DNA from: Bacteroidia bacterium
Lineage (GTDB): Bacteria > Bacteroidota > Bacteroidia > Bacteroidales > Prolixibacteraceae
Direction: 5' to 3'
Assembly (NCBI GenBank): GCA_025358395.1
Contig: JANYJT010000219.1
Span: 1 to 28,135 of the forward strand
Length of the DNA stretch: 28,135 nucleotides
The notes under the pieces are model-generated. The model was not told where the DNA came from and did not search any database. It worked only from the letters and a program-made list of their open reading frames with translations. The translations under genes and the position numbers were made by a program. Positions 17,407 through 24,100 of this stretch are shown here, piece after piece. Position 1 is the first letter of the stretch; each line of letters opens with the position of its first letter.

Positions 17407-17533
17407 AAAGGCCGGTGAATATTCGTGTGCCAACAAACTTGTTTCGAAAGGCATTGGCTTAATAGATGCTTGCCTGAACTGCGCAACGATCGAAACGGAT
17501 CACGCGTTTCCACGAAATTTTTCATACCGCCTA

Positions 17534-17564
17534 TTGTCATTTTGAAATAAAAATCTTTCCTTTG
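17534..17564 (+). promoter_or_regulatory. Promoter of the first tRNA-Glu gene
   Basis: TTG at 17534-17536, a 20-nt spacer and TTCCTTTG at 17557-17564 (one mismatch to TAnnTTTG), ending 35 nt before the tRNA. The spacing equals that of the next tRNA promoter. Confidence 0.5.
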
Positions 17565-17599
17565 CATCGCGAAAAAAAGAGGGTTTTAGAGTTCAAGAT

Positions 17600-17671
17600 G
17601 GTCTGTTCATCTAAGGGTTAGGATTCAAGATTTTCATTCTTGCCATAGGGGTTCGAATCCCCTACAGACTA
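17600..17671 (+). tRNA. tRNA-Glu(UUC)
   Basis: A 72-nt cloverleaf: acceptor GGTCTGT pairs with ACAGACT (one G-U at position 1-72), anticodon stem CAAGA/TCTTG around loop TTTTCAT gives anticodon TTC, T-arm GGGG-TTCGAAT-CCCC, discriminator A. The 3' CCA is not encoded. It is identical over its full length to the second copy 91 nt downstream. Confidence 0.95.
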
Positions 17672-17705
17672 CTTTCTCATTTAAGCTTAGTTTTTTAAGG
17701 CAAAA

Positions 17706-17736
17706 TTGTGTCTTAATAAAAAAAGTATTACTTTTA
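17706..17736 (+). promoter_or_regulatory. Promoter of the second tRNA-Glu gene and probably rpsT
   Basis: TTG at 17706-17708, 20 nt, then TACTTTTA at 17729-17736, a near match to TAnnTTTG. It lies 26 nt before the tRNA. Confidence 0.5.
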
Positions 17737-17762
17737 CGACCCCAAACAGGGAGGTTTCAGAT

Positions 17763-17834
17763 GGTCTGTTCATCTAAGGGTTAGGATTCAAGATTTTCAT
17801 TCTTGCCATAGGGGTTCGAATCCCCTACAGACTA
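17763..17834 (+). tRNA. tRNA-Glu(UUC), second identical copy
   Basis: Base-for-base the same 72 nt as the first copy, again without encoded CCA. The flanks differ apart from 4 nt upstream (agat, of which the t is shared) and one base downstream, so this is a gene duplication with separate promoters, not a long repeat. It ends 32 nt before rpsT, which is likely on the same transcript. Confidence 0.95.
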
Positions 17835-17866
17835 CATTTATTATTTGATATAGAAATTTTCATACA

Positions 17867-18118
17867 ATGGCAAACCATAAGTCGTCCATCAAAAGAGCAA
17901 AACAGAGTGAAGTTCACCGCCTTCACAACAAGTATTATTCAAAAACCACCCGTAACGCCGTTCGCGAACTGCGTTCTACGACAGAGAAGGAGAAGGCTGC
18001 TGAGCTTCTTCCAAAAGTTGTGGGCATGTTGGATAAATTGGCTAAGACCAATGTGATCCACAAAAATAAAGCTTCGAACCTGAAATCAAGTTTGACGCTG
18101 CTCGTCAACGGATTATAA
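17867..18118 (+). CDS. rpsT: 30S ribosomal protein S20
   Basis: An 83-residue basic primary 16S rRNA-binding protein of the 30S body. It begins [20 protein letters not shown], the typical S20 N-terminus, and continues with [12 protein letters not shown] and [13 protein letters not shown], as in the family's three-helix bundle. The length is normal. It follows tRNA-Glu at 32 nt with no promoter of its own apparent, and is followed by a terminator 22 nt after the stop, so tRNA-Glu-rpsT appears to be a short transcription unit. Confidence 0.97.
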   Translation: MANHKSSIKRAKQSEVHRLHNKYYSKTTRNAVRELRSTTEKEKAAELLPKVVGMLDKLAKTNVIHKNKASNLKSSLTLLVNGL

Positions 18119-18140
18119 TCTGTTCAAACATTATATTTAA

Positions 18141-18168
18141 AAAGGGTGCCCAAATTGGGTGCCCTTTT
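18141..18168 (+). terminator. Rho-independent terminator after rpsT
   Basis: AAAGGGTGCCC pairs with GGGTGCCCTTT around an AT-rich loop; two internal U-G/G-U pairs are tolerated. The right arm runs into TTTTT (18164-18168). Confidence 0.8.
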
Positions 18169-18257
18169 TGTGCTTTAATTTTCTCTTTTCTCCTGTAATT
18201 GTGGTAACTTGAGGATGAAGGATTATCCGGCAAATCTCGCGGTAATCTTCAGCATTT

Positions 18258-18953
18258 ATGGGAAATTATAAAAGAGTAGGTATCAAATCCTGGGCTGTCG
18301 AAGATCGGCCGAGGGAAAAACTGATCAGCAGGGGAATCTCCGCCCTTACCGATGGCGAATTAATCGCTATCCTCATCTCAAGTGGCAATAGCAAAGAATC
18401 TGCAGTCGAGCTATCGGGACGAATCATGGACTCCATTCAACACAACCTCCACGAGCTGGGCAAAATGAACTGCGATGAGCTGAAGCGTTTCAGGGGTATC
18501 GGTGAGGCAAAAGCCATTACACTCATCGCAGCCATGGAACTGGGCAGAAGAAGAAATCAATCTGAAGCACTTGAAAATGGACAAATCAAAGGGAGCAAGG
18601 ACGCTGCCAATTATCTCAGACCCGAAATCGGAGATCTTTCCCATGAGGAATTTTGGGTATTATTTCTCAACCGGCAGAACAAAGTGATTGGCAAACAAAA
18701 GCTTAGTCAGGGTGGAATGACCGGCACAGTCATAGATGTACGACTCGTGTTAAAATTAGCCTTGGAGAAACACGCCACCTCCCTGATCTTTTGTCACAAC
18801 CATCCTTCCGGCAATCTGGAACCCAGTGATGCAGACAAGAAAATTACCCGACAGTTAAAAGAGTCGGCAGCTTTGATGGAAATTCCGGTGATTGACCATC
18901 TGATTGTCACTCAGGCAGGGTATTTTAGTTTTGCCGATGAAGGATTGTTGTAG
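18258..18953 (+). CDS. radC: RadC-family JAB/MPN-domain protein
   Basis: 231 residues. An N-terminal helix-hairpin-helix region (FRGIGEAKAITLIAAMELGR, residues 78-97) is followed by a JAMM metalloprotease-type domain with the full zinc motif HNHPSG...SDAD: His180, His182 and Asp193 as ligands, with Ser190. The family was once called a DNA-repair protein, but its biochemical role is unsettled. The start ATG 18258 gives the normal N-terminus (WAVEDRPREKLISRGI). Upp begins 38 nt after the stop, with a promoter-like element across the junction. Confidence 0.95.
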   Translation: MGNYKRVGIKSWAVEDRPREKLISRGISALTDGELIAILISSGNSKESAVELSGRIMDSIQHNLHELGKMNCDELKRFRGIGEAKAITLIAAMELGRRRNQSEALENGQIKGSKDAANYLRPEIGDLSHEEFWVLFLNRQNKVIGKQKLSQGGMTGTVIDVRLVLKLALEKHATSLIFCHNHPSGNLEPSDADKKITRQLKESAALMEIPVIDHLIVTQAGYFSFADEGLL

Positions 18954-18989
18954 CCATCAGAGATTTTTTTTATTTTTACCAAAAATCTC
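18948..18989 (+). promoter_or_regulatory. Promoter-like element and hairpin before upp
   Basis: TTG (18948-18950), 20 nt, then TATTTTTA (18971-18978), matching the spacing of the tRNA promoters. A perfect 9-bp inverted repeat (18960-18968 GAGATTTTT with 18981-18989 AAAAATCTC) encloses the -7 box and ends 2 nt before the upp ATG. It could instead be a weak radC terminator. Confidence 0.4.
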
Positions 18990-18991
18990 AA

Positions 18992-19675
18992 ATGATACAC
19001 ATCCTTGGCGAAAGCAACTCCCTATTTAACCAGTATCTTGCAGAAATTCGTGATGAAGTAATACAAAAAGATCCCTTTCGGTTCCGGAAAAATCTGGAAC
19101 GGGTTGGCGAAATCTTTGCCTACGAAATCAGCAAGGAGCTTCCCTACAAAAACAAAGAGGTAACCACCTCACTTGGAGTGGCCAAAATGAGGATACTGGA
19201 GCATCAACCTGTTTTGGCAACAATTCTGAGGGCTGGATTGCCGCTTCATCAGGGTCTGCTGAACTGCTTCGACCAGGCCGAGAACTGTTTCATTTCTGCC
19301 TATCGTAAATACGACCCCAACGGTGATTTTCACATCGATTTTCAATACATTGCCTCTCCATTGCTTGATAATAAAGTGGTTATACTTTCTGATCCAATGC
19401 TGGCAACCGGCTCTTCCATGGAAGTTGGCTACCATGCTTTGCTGGAAAAGGGTGAACCAAGTCATATTCACCTGGTATCGCTCATTGCCAGCAGGCAGGG
19501 ATTGGATTATATCCTTGATAAATTGCCCAATGATAAAGTGACCCTATGGATTGGAGCCATCGATCCGGAAATGACGCCTAAGTCATATATCGTTCCCGGA
19601 CTTGGCGATGCAGGTGATCTGGCTTACGGACCAAAAATCGATTCCAAGGAGATTGTGGCTCATACCCACTTTTGA
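18992..19675 (+). CDS. upp: Uracil phosphoribosyltransferase
   Basis: Makes UMP from uracil and PRPP (pyrimidine salvage, cytoplasm). 227 residues, slightly longer than the usual 208-215. The PRPP loop is ILSDPMLATGSSM (131-143), and the uracil-binding C-terminal loop is YIVPGLGDAGDLAYG (199-213), which reads DLAYG where many other bacteria have DRxFG; I recall DLAYG as the usual Bacteroidota form. The N-terminal block IRDEVIQKDPFRFRKNLERVGE and ATILRAGLPLHQGL also fit. It is the natural metabolic partner of the uracil permease near the start of the window, which appears inactivated. It ends 11 nt from the convergent folK. Confidence 0.95.
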   Translation: MIHILGESNSLFNQYLAEIRDEVIQKDPFRFRKNLERVGEIFAYEISKELPYKNKEVTTSLGVAKMRILEHQPVLATILRAGLPLHQGLLNCFDQAENCFISAYRKYDPNGDFHIDFQYIASPLLDNKVVILSDPMLATGSSMEVGYHALLEKGEPSHIHLVSLIASRQGLDYILDKLPNDKVTLWIGAIDPEMTPKSYIVPGLGDAGDLAYGPKIDSKEIVAHTHF

Positions 19676-19686
19676 ATTGCACTTAA

Positions 19687-20175
19687 TTATTTTTGGACCA
19701 ACTCCCAAACCTTTGTTGTGTCTGAACATTGCCCCAGCATTTCGAGAACCGTTATGCCCGTTACCGGATCCCTGTGTTCAGGGGCTATCTCAGCTAACGG
19801 AATCAGGACAAACCGACGCTCAGCAATTTTTGGGTGTGGAATTTGCAGATTCCTTTCATTAATCACCAAAGAATCAAAATAGAGCAAATCGATATCTATG
19901 GTTCGGGCTTCATATCCATCCCTGTTTCTGACGCGCCCCAGAAGGTCTTCAATTTGTCGTGTAATCGATAACACCTCAAATGGTGAAAGTATCGTTTCTA
20001 TTATAACAATCTGATTTATAAATAATTCAGATTTGAATCCCCATGATTCACTTTCATAGAAGGAAGAAGTGGCCAATTTTAGTCCAATCTTGCTGGTTAC
20101 CAAATCAATCGCCTTCGAAATTATTTCGACTCTATTTCCTTGATTTCCCCCTAAAATGAGATAAGCTAACGACAT
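19687..20175 (-). CDS. folK: 2-amino-4-hydroxy-6-hydroxymethyldihydropteridine diphosphokinase
   Basis: Transfers pyrophosphate from ATP to hydroxymethyl-dihydropterin in folate synthesis. 162 residues, typical for HPPK. Motifs in order: YLILGGNQGNR (N-terminal strand and loop), SSFYESESWGF, and the metal- and pterin-binding block GYEARTIDIDLLYFD with IPHPKIAERRFVLIPLAEIAP. It stands alone on the minus strand between convergent upp and divergent sppA (74 nt between starts). I do not see a clear promoter for it. Confidence 0.96.
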   Translation of the reverse strand: MSLAYLILGGNQGNRVEIISKAIDLVTSKIGLKLATSSFYESESWGFKSELFINQIVIIETILSPFEVLSITRQIEDLLGRVRNRDGYEARTIDIDLLYFDSLVINERNLQIPHPKIAERRFVLIPLAEIAPEHRDPVTGITVLEMLGQCSDTTKVWELVQK

Positions 20176-20181
20176 AGTACG

Positions 20182-20189
20182 TATCTTTG
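20182..20189 (+). promoter_or_regulatory. Candidate -7 box for sppA
   Basis: TATCTTTG matches TAnnTTTG exactly, 60 nt before the sppA start, in the folK/sppA divergent region. No TTG at the right distance upstream, so this is tentative. Confidence 0.35.
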
Positions 20190-20249
20190 TAATGATTGCA
20201 GTCGTACGGAGACTACTTTGATAAAATTATAATTTAAATCAATCCGGAT

Positions 20250-22031
20250 ATGAGATTTTTTTGGAAAGCATTTTTTGCCTCTCTTGCAGCCATTATCGTG
20301 GCTGGTCTTTTGTTTATTTTTCTGATTGCCGGATTAGTCTCCATTTTGGCGACCATCGGTGAGCAATCGATTACTGTTAAAGAAAATTCGTTGCTGATGT
20401 TAAAGCTCGATAACCGTATTGTCGAGCGAAAATCCAATAATCCGTTTGAGGATCTCGAGTTGCCGGGAATGGAAAGAACTTCAACTACCGGATTGAATCA
20501 AATTTTTCATGCCATCCAACAGGCGAAAACTGATGACAAAATAAAAGGTATTTATCTTGAGTTATCTGAGATTGGCGCCGGATATGCGACCACAGAGGAG
20601 ATCCGGAATGCCCTGATCGATTTTAAAACCAGTGGAAAATTTATTTATGCCTATTCGGATGCTATTTCACAGAAAGCCTATTACCTTGCTTCCGTCGCTG
20701 ATAGTGTGATTTTGAATCCGGTTGGCATGTTTGATTTTAGGGGTCTCAATGCGGAGCACACCTTTTTCAAAAAGGCACTGGACAAATTCGGAATCGAAAT
20801 GCAAATCGTGCGTGGGAAAGACAATAAATTCAAATCGGCCGTCGAGCCCTACATGTACGATAAAATGAGTCCTGCCAACAAAGAGCAGACAACATTATAT
20901 CTGGCAACCATCTGGAACCATCTGTTAAAAGGGATTTCGGAAACCAGAAAAATTTCCATCGATAGTTTGAATGAATACGCCAATTCTGTCATGACTTTCC
21001 GCACCGCTGAGACAGCTCAGAAAAGCCATTTCTTTGACAGACTAAAATACCGCGATCAGGTATTAGCCGACCTCAGGGTCCTGGCAGGTTTGAAGGTCAA
21101 CGCAGAAATTCCAATTCTCACCGTTGCAGAGTATGATAAAATTCCTTCCGATGTAAAAGCCAAAGCACTGATCAAAAACAGAATAGCAGTGGTCTATGCG
21201 GAAGGTGAAATTGATACCGGATCAGGGAACAGTGCGCACGACATCAATTCAAAAGATGTATCGCAGGGAATTCGTGAAGCCAGAATTGACTCCACTGTGA
21301 AGGCCATTGTTCTTCGGGTTAATTCTCCTGGCGGTTCTGCCTTTGGTTCAGAAGTGATCTGGAGAGAGGTGAAATTGGCTTCCGAGGTAAAACCGGTGAT
21401 TGTTTCGATGGGTGACTATGCAGCCTCGGGAGGATATTACATTTCTGCACCAGCAGCGGTTATAGTGGCTAATGCCACAACTATTACCGGTTCGATTGGG
21501 GTATTTGGAACTATTCCCAATTTCGGAGAGTTACTTAACAATAAAATCGGAGTAACGTTTGATAATGTAATGACTAACGATCATTCTGATATGCCTTCGG
21601 TGACGAGAAAAATGACTCCGTTTGAAACCAACCTGATGCAGAGTTACGTTGAAACTACCTATGGCATCTTCCTCTCTCATGTAGCCGACGGACGCAAAAT
21701 GTCTACAACAGGCGTTGATTCAATTGGTCAGGGTCGGGTATGGAGCGGTGTGAATGCCAAGAGCAACCATTTGATTGATGACCTCGGAGGACTGAAGGAA
21801 GCTTTGAAAATAGCTGCCGATAAAGCCGGAATAAGCGAATATCGCATCAAAGAATTGCCAAAACAAAAAGATCCATTTGCAGAATTGCTGAAGAATTTCT
21901 CTGTCAGAATGCAAAATAAAATGATGGAGTCTGTCCTGGGAACCTCTTTTGATTATTGGAAAAATCTTTCGAGAGAGGCCAATTCAAAAGGGATCTATGC
22001 ACGCATGCCATTTAATCTTGAAATTGACTAA
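20250..22031 (+). CDS. sppA: Signal peptide peptidase SppA, long (67K) form
   Basis: An inner-membrane serine protease with a Ser/Lys dyad that degrades leftover signal peptides. 593 residues, with two tandem ClpP-like domains as in E. coli SppA. An N-terminal membrane anchor (residues 7-37) precedes the first domain (about 50-290), which holds the general-base Lys195 in KFKSAVEPYMYDKMSP. The second domain (about 310-550) holds the nucleophile Ser393 in GDYAASGGYYISAPA, preceded by VLRVNSPGGSAFGSE. The protein lacks nothing needed for activity. lpxK starts 5 nt after the stop and pnp overlaps lpxK, so this is a three-gene operon. Confidence 0.96.
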   Translation: MRFFWKAFFASLAAIIVAGLLFIFLIAGLVSILATIGEQSITVKENSLLMLKLDNRIVERKSNNPFEDLELPGMERTSTTGLNQIFHAIQQAKTDDKIKGIYLELSEIGAGYATTEEIRNALIDFKTSGKFIYAYSDAISQKAYYLASVADSVILNPVGMFDFRGLNAEHTFFKKALDKFGIEMQIVRGKDNKFKSAVEPYMYDKMSPANKEQTTLYLATIWNHLLKGISETRKISIDSLNEYANSVMTFRTAETAQKSHFFDRLKYRDQVLADLRVLAGLKVNAEIPILTVAEYDKIPSDVKAKALIKNRIAVVYAEGEIDTGSGNSAHDINSKDVSQGIREARIDSTVKAIVLRVNSPGGSAFGSEVIWREVKLASEVKPVIVSMGDYAASGGYYISAPAAVIVANATTITGSIGVFGTIPNFGELLNNKIGVTFDNVMTNDHSDMPSVTRKMTPFETNLMQSYVETTYGIFLSHVADGRKMSTTGVDSIGQGRVWSGVNAKSNHLIDDLGGLKEALKIAADKAGISEYRIKELPKQKDPFAELLKNFSVRMQNKMMESVLGTSFDYWKNLSREANSKGIYARMPFNLEID

Positions 22032-22036
22032 TTATT

Positions 22037-23134
22037 TTGAAGAAATTCTTTCTCTATATTTTTTCCCTGTTTTATGGAATGGTCGTGAACATCCGTAACA
22101 CGATGTTTAACCTGAATATTCTCCGTGGACGTGAGTTTGAAGTGCCGGTTATATCTGTTGGCAATATCACGGCAGGAGGGACTGGTAAAACACCTCATAC
22201 AGAACATCTGATTCAGCTGCTTAGCAAGAAATTTAATATTGCTGTTCTGAGCCGTGGATACAAACGAAAAAGCAAAGGATTTCTGGTTGTTGAGACCACT
22301 TCTACCAGCCGACAAGCAGGGGATGAACCGTTGCAGATCAAAAGAAAATTCCCGGCCGTGATGGTCGCGGTAGATGAAAAGAGAGTTCGGGGAATTGAGA
22401 AAATTTTGGAGATCAGCGAGAAACGTCCCGATGTGATCATTCTGGACGACGCCTTCCAGCACAGGTATGTTACCCCTTCTATAAATATTCTGCTGATAGA
22501 TTATTCTCGCATGATTACTGAAGATGATATGCTTCCCCTGGGTCGTTTAAGGGAACCTGCCTCCAACAGAGACCGGGCCAACATTATCATCGTGACCAAA
22601 TGCCCTCGTGAGATCAAACCCATTGATGAACGAATCATTACCATGGATCTTCACATCTGGCCTTACCAGGATCTGTTTTTCTCATACATAAAATATGGGG
22701 AGTTATTGCCGCTTTTTCCTGAAAAAGCATCCACGAAGAAAGTGTGCATGGATAGCAATACCGGGATTCTTCTTTTAACCGGAATCGCTAATCCACAATC
22801 GCTGAAAGATAAATTACTTCAGGTAACCAAATCGGTTGTGTCAGCAGAGTTTCCTGATCATTACCAGTTTACGCCAAAGGACATGGATCAGTTGGCGTCA
22901 AAGTTCACTGCGATGGTGGCAGAAAACAAGATCATTGTTACCACAGAAAAGGATACTTTCCGAATTATGGAACTAGATAATCTGCCTGAGACGATTGCCG
23001 CTAACCTTTATTATATTCCGATTGAGATTAATTTCATCAATCAAACAGACAATGATTTTGACAAAAAAATAATGAAATATGTTGGAGAAAATAAAAGCAA
23101 CTTCGAACTACATTCTCGAAAGAACAAAATTTAA
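22037..23134 (+). CDS. lpxK: Tetraacyldisaccharide 4'-kinase (lipid A synthesis)
   Basis: Phosphorylates the 4' position of the lipid A disaccharide precursor at the inner membrane. 365 residues. The N-terminal membrane-associated segment MKKFFLYIFSLFYGMVVNIR is typical of LpxK and supports the TTG start at 22037; the first ATG in frame (residue 15) would cut it off. The P-loop is GNITAGGTGKT (42-52), followed by VLSRGYKRKSKGFL and the DDAFQHRYV block. The C-terminal 18 codons overlap pnp in another frame. Its presence shows an outer membrane with lipid A. Confidence 0.95.
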   Translation: MKKFFLYIFSLFYGMVVNIRNTMFNLNILRGREFEVPVISVGNITAGGTGKTPHTEHLIQLLSKKFNIAVLSRGYKRKSKGFLVVETTSTSRQAGDEPLQIKRKFPAVMVAVDEKRVRGIEKILEISEKRPDVIILDDAFQHRYVTPSINILLIDYSRMITEDDMLPLGRLREPASNRDRANIIIVTKCPREIKPIDERIITMDLHIWPYQDLFFSYIKYGELLPLFPEKASTKKVCMDSNTGILLLTGIANPQSLKDKLLQVTKSVVSAEFPDHYQFTPKDMDQLASKFTAMVAENKIIVTTEKDTFRIMELDNLPETIAANLYYIPIEINFINQTDNDFDKKIMKYVGENKSNFELHSRKNKI

Positions 23135-23891
23135 ATCAGAAATTGCCATCATTCTCGGAACCGGATTGGGTGGTCTGGTCAAGGAGATTGAAATTGAACA
23201 TGCCATCCCTTATTCAGAAATTCCAAATTTCCCAATCTCAACAGTCGAGGGACACAAAGGCCAACTTATTTTTGGAATGCTGGGAGGGAAAAGGGTTATT
23301 GCCATGCAGGGCCGTTTCCATTATTATGAAGGATACAACATGAAAGAGGTAACCTTCCCTGTCAGGGTCATGAAGGCTTTGGGGATCAAGACGCTTTTCG
23401 TTTCCAATGCAAGCGGCGGACTGAACCCTAAATTTAAAGTTGGCGATGTTATGATGATCACTGACCATATCAATATGTTTGGCGATAACCCACTGATGGG
23501 GTCTAATGTAAAAGAGCTTGGTCCGCGGTTCCCCGACATGAGTCAGCCCTACAATCTTCAACTGCGTAATCAGGCCTTGAAAATAGCATTGCATAAAGGG
23601 ATTGATCTCAAAGAAGGAAGCTATGTTGGTGTTACCGGACCTACTTTTGAGACCCCTGCCGAATACAAAATGTTTAGGATTTTGGGTGGTGATGCCATCG
23701 GAATGTCTACTATTCCTGAAGTAATTGTTGCCCGACACATGGATATGGCCGTATTTGGAATTTCGATCATTACAGACAGTGGTGTTCCGGGTGAAATTGT
23801 TGAAATTTCCCATGAAGAAGTGCAAGCAGTTGCCATGCAGGCGGAACCTAAAATGAGTTTGATAATCAAAGAGTTGATTGCTTCACTTTGA
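23079..23891 (+). CDS. Purine nucleoside phosphorylase (trimeric class)
   Basis: Phosphorolysis of purine nucleosides to base and ribose-1-phosphate. 270 residues. Family blocks: ILGTGLGGLV (phosphate loop), AMQGRFHYYEGY, VSNASGGLNPKFKVGD, GPTFETPAEYKM (Glu191, base binding), GMSTIPEVIVARH, and HEEV with His246. At the position of the base-selective Asn of human PNP (Asn243) this protein has Asp233 (ITDSGVPG). The start ATG 23079 gives the usual MLEKI... N-terminus and forces a 56-nt overlap with lpxK. It is followed by a convergent gap holding a hairpin. Confidence 0.94.
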   Translation: MLEKIKATSNYILERTKFKSEIAIILGTGLGGLVKEIEIEHAIPYSEIPNFPISTVEGHKGQLIFGMLGGKRVIAMQGRFHYYEGYNMKEVTFPVRVMKALGIKTLFVSNASGGLNPKFKVGDVMMITDHINMFGDNPLMGSNVKELGPRFPDMSQPYNLQLRNQALKIALHKGIDLKEGSYVGVTGPTFETPAEYKMFRILGGDAIGMSTIPEVIVARHMDMAVFGISIITDSGVPGEIVEISHEEVQAVAMQAEPKMSLIIKELIASL

Positions 23892-23907
23892 CCCTGGGAG
23901 TATACAA

Positions 23908-23977
23908 ACGAAAAGAGGCTGCCGGGGTGGCAACCTCTTACGAATCCAAATCAACTAACTACTACTAATAACTATTA
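23908..23977 (-). ncRNA. Candidate short RNA or long 3' UTR terminator between pnp and ettA
   Basis: On the minus strand an exact TAnnTTTG box (TATATTTG, 23991-23984) is followed by about 45 nt of A/T/G-rich sequence with repeated TTAGT units, then a hairpin (23939-23913: AAGAGGTTGCC with GGCAGCCTCTT, one mismatch, 5-nt loop) and TTTTCG. That is a complete 65-70 nt transcription unit with no ORF. Alternatively the hairpin simply ends the ettA mRNA with a 160-nt 3' UTR, and also serves pnp from the other side. I do not recognise an RNA family. Confidence 0.35.
23913..23939. terminator. Terminator-like hairpin in the convergent pnp/ettA gap
   Basis: An 11-bp stem with one C-A mismatch and loop GGGGT. 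The T-run is on the minus-strand side (TTTT then CGTTTG), so termination of minus-strand transcripts is better supported than of pnp. The rest of the 209-nt gap is AT-rich with nothing else recognised. Confidence 0.6.
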
Positions 23978-24100
23978 ACACCGCAAATATAGTGAATATT
24001 TTATTATAAAATGTAAATATTCTATTATTTGATCGTGTTTAATAATTCATATATAGTCCAAATAAAAGTTTAATAATTTTTATTATTGTCTCCTGAATTG

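Noticed and set aside
17492..17510. Small inverted repeat GAAACG/CGTTTC as a mutAB terminator
   Set aside because: A 6-bp stem with a 7-nt loop and a displaced T-run is too weak to call.
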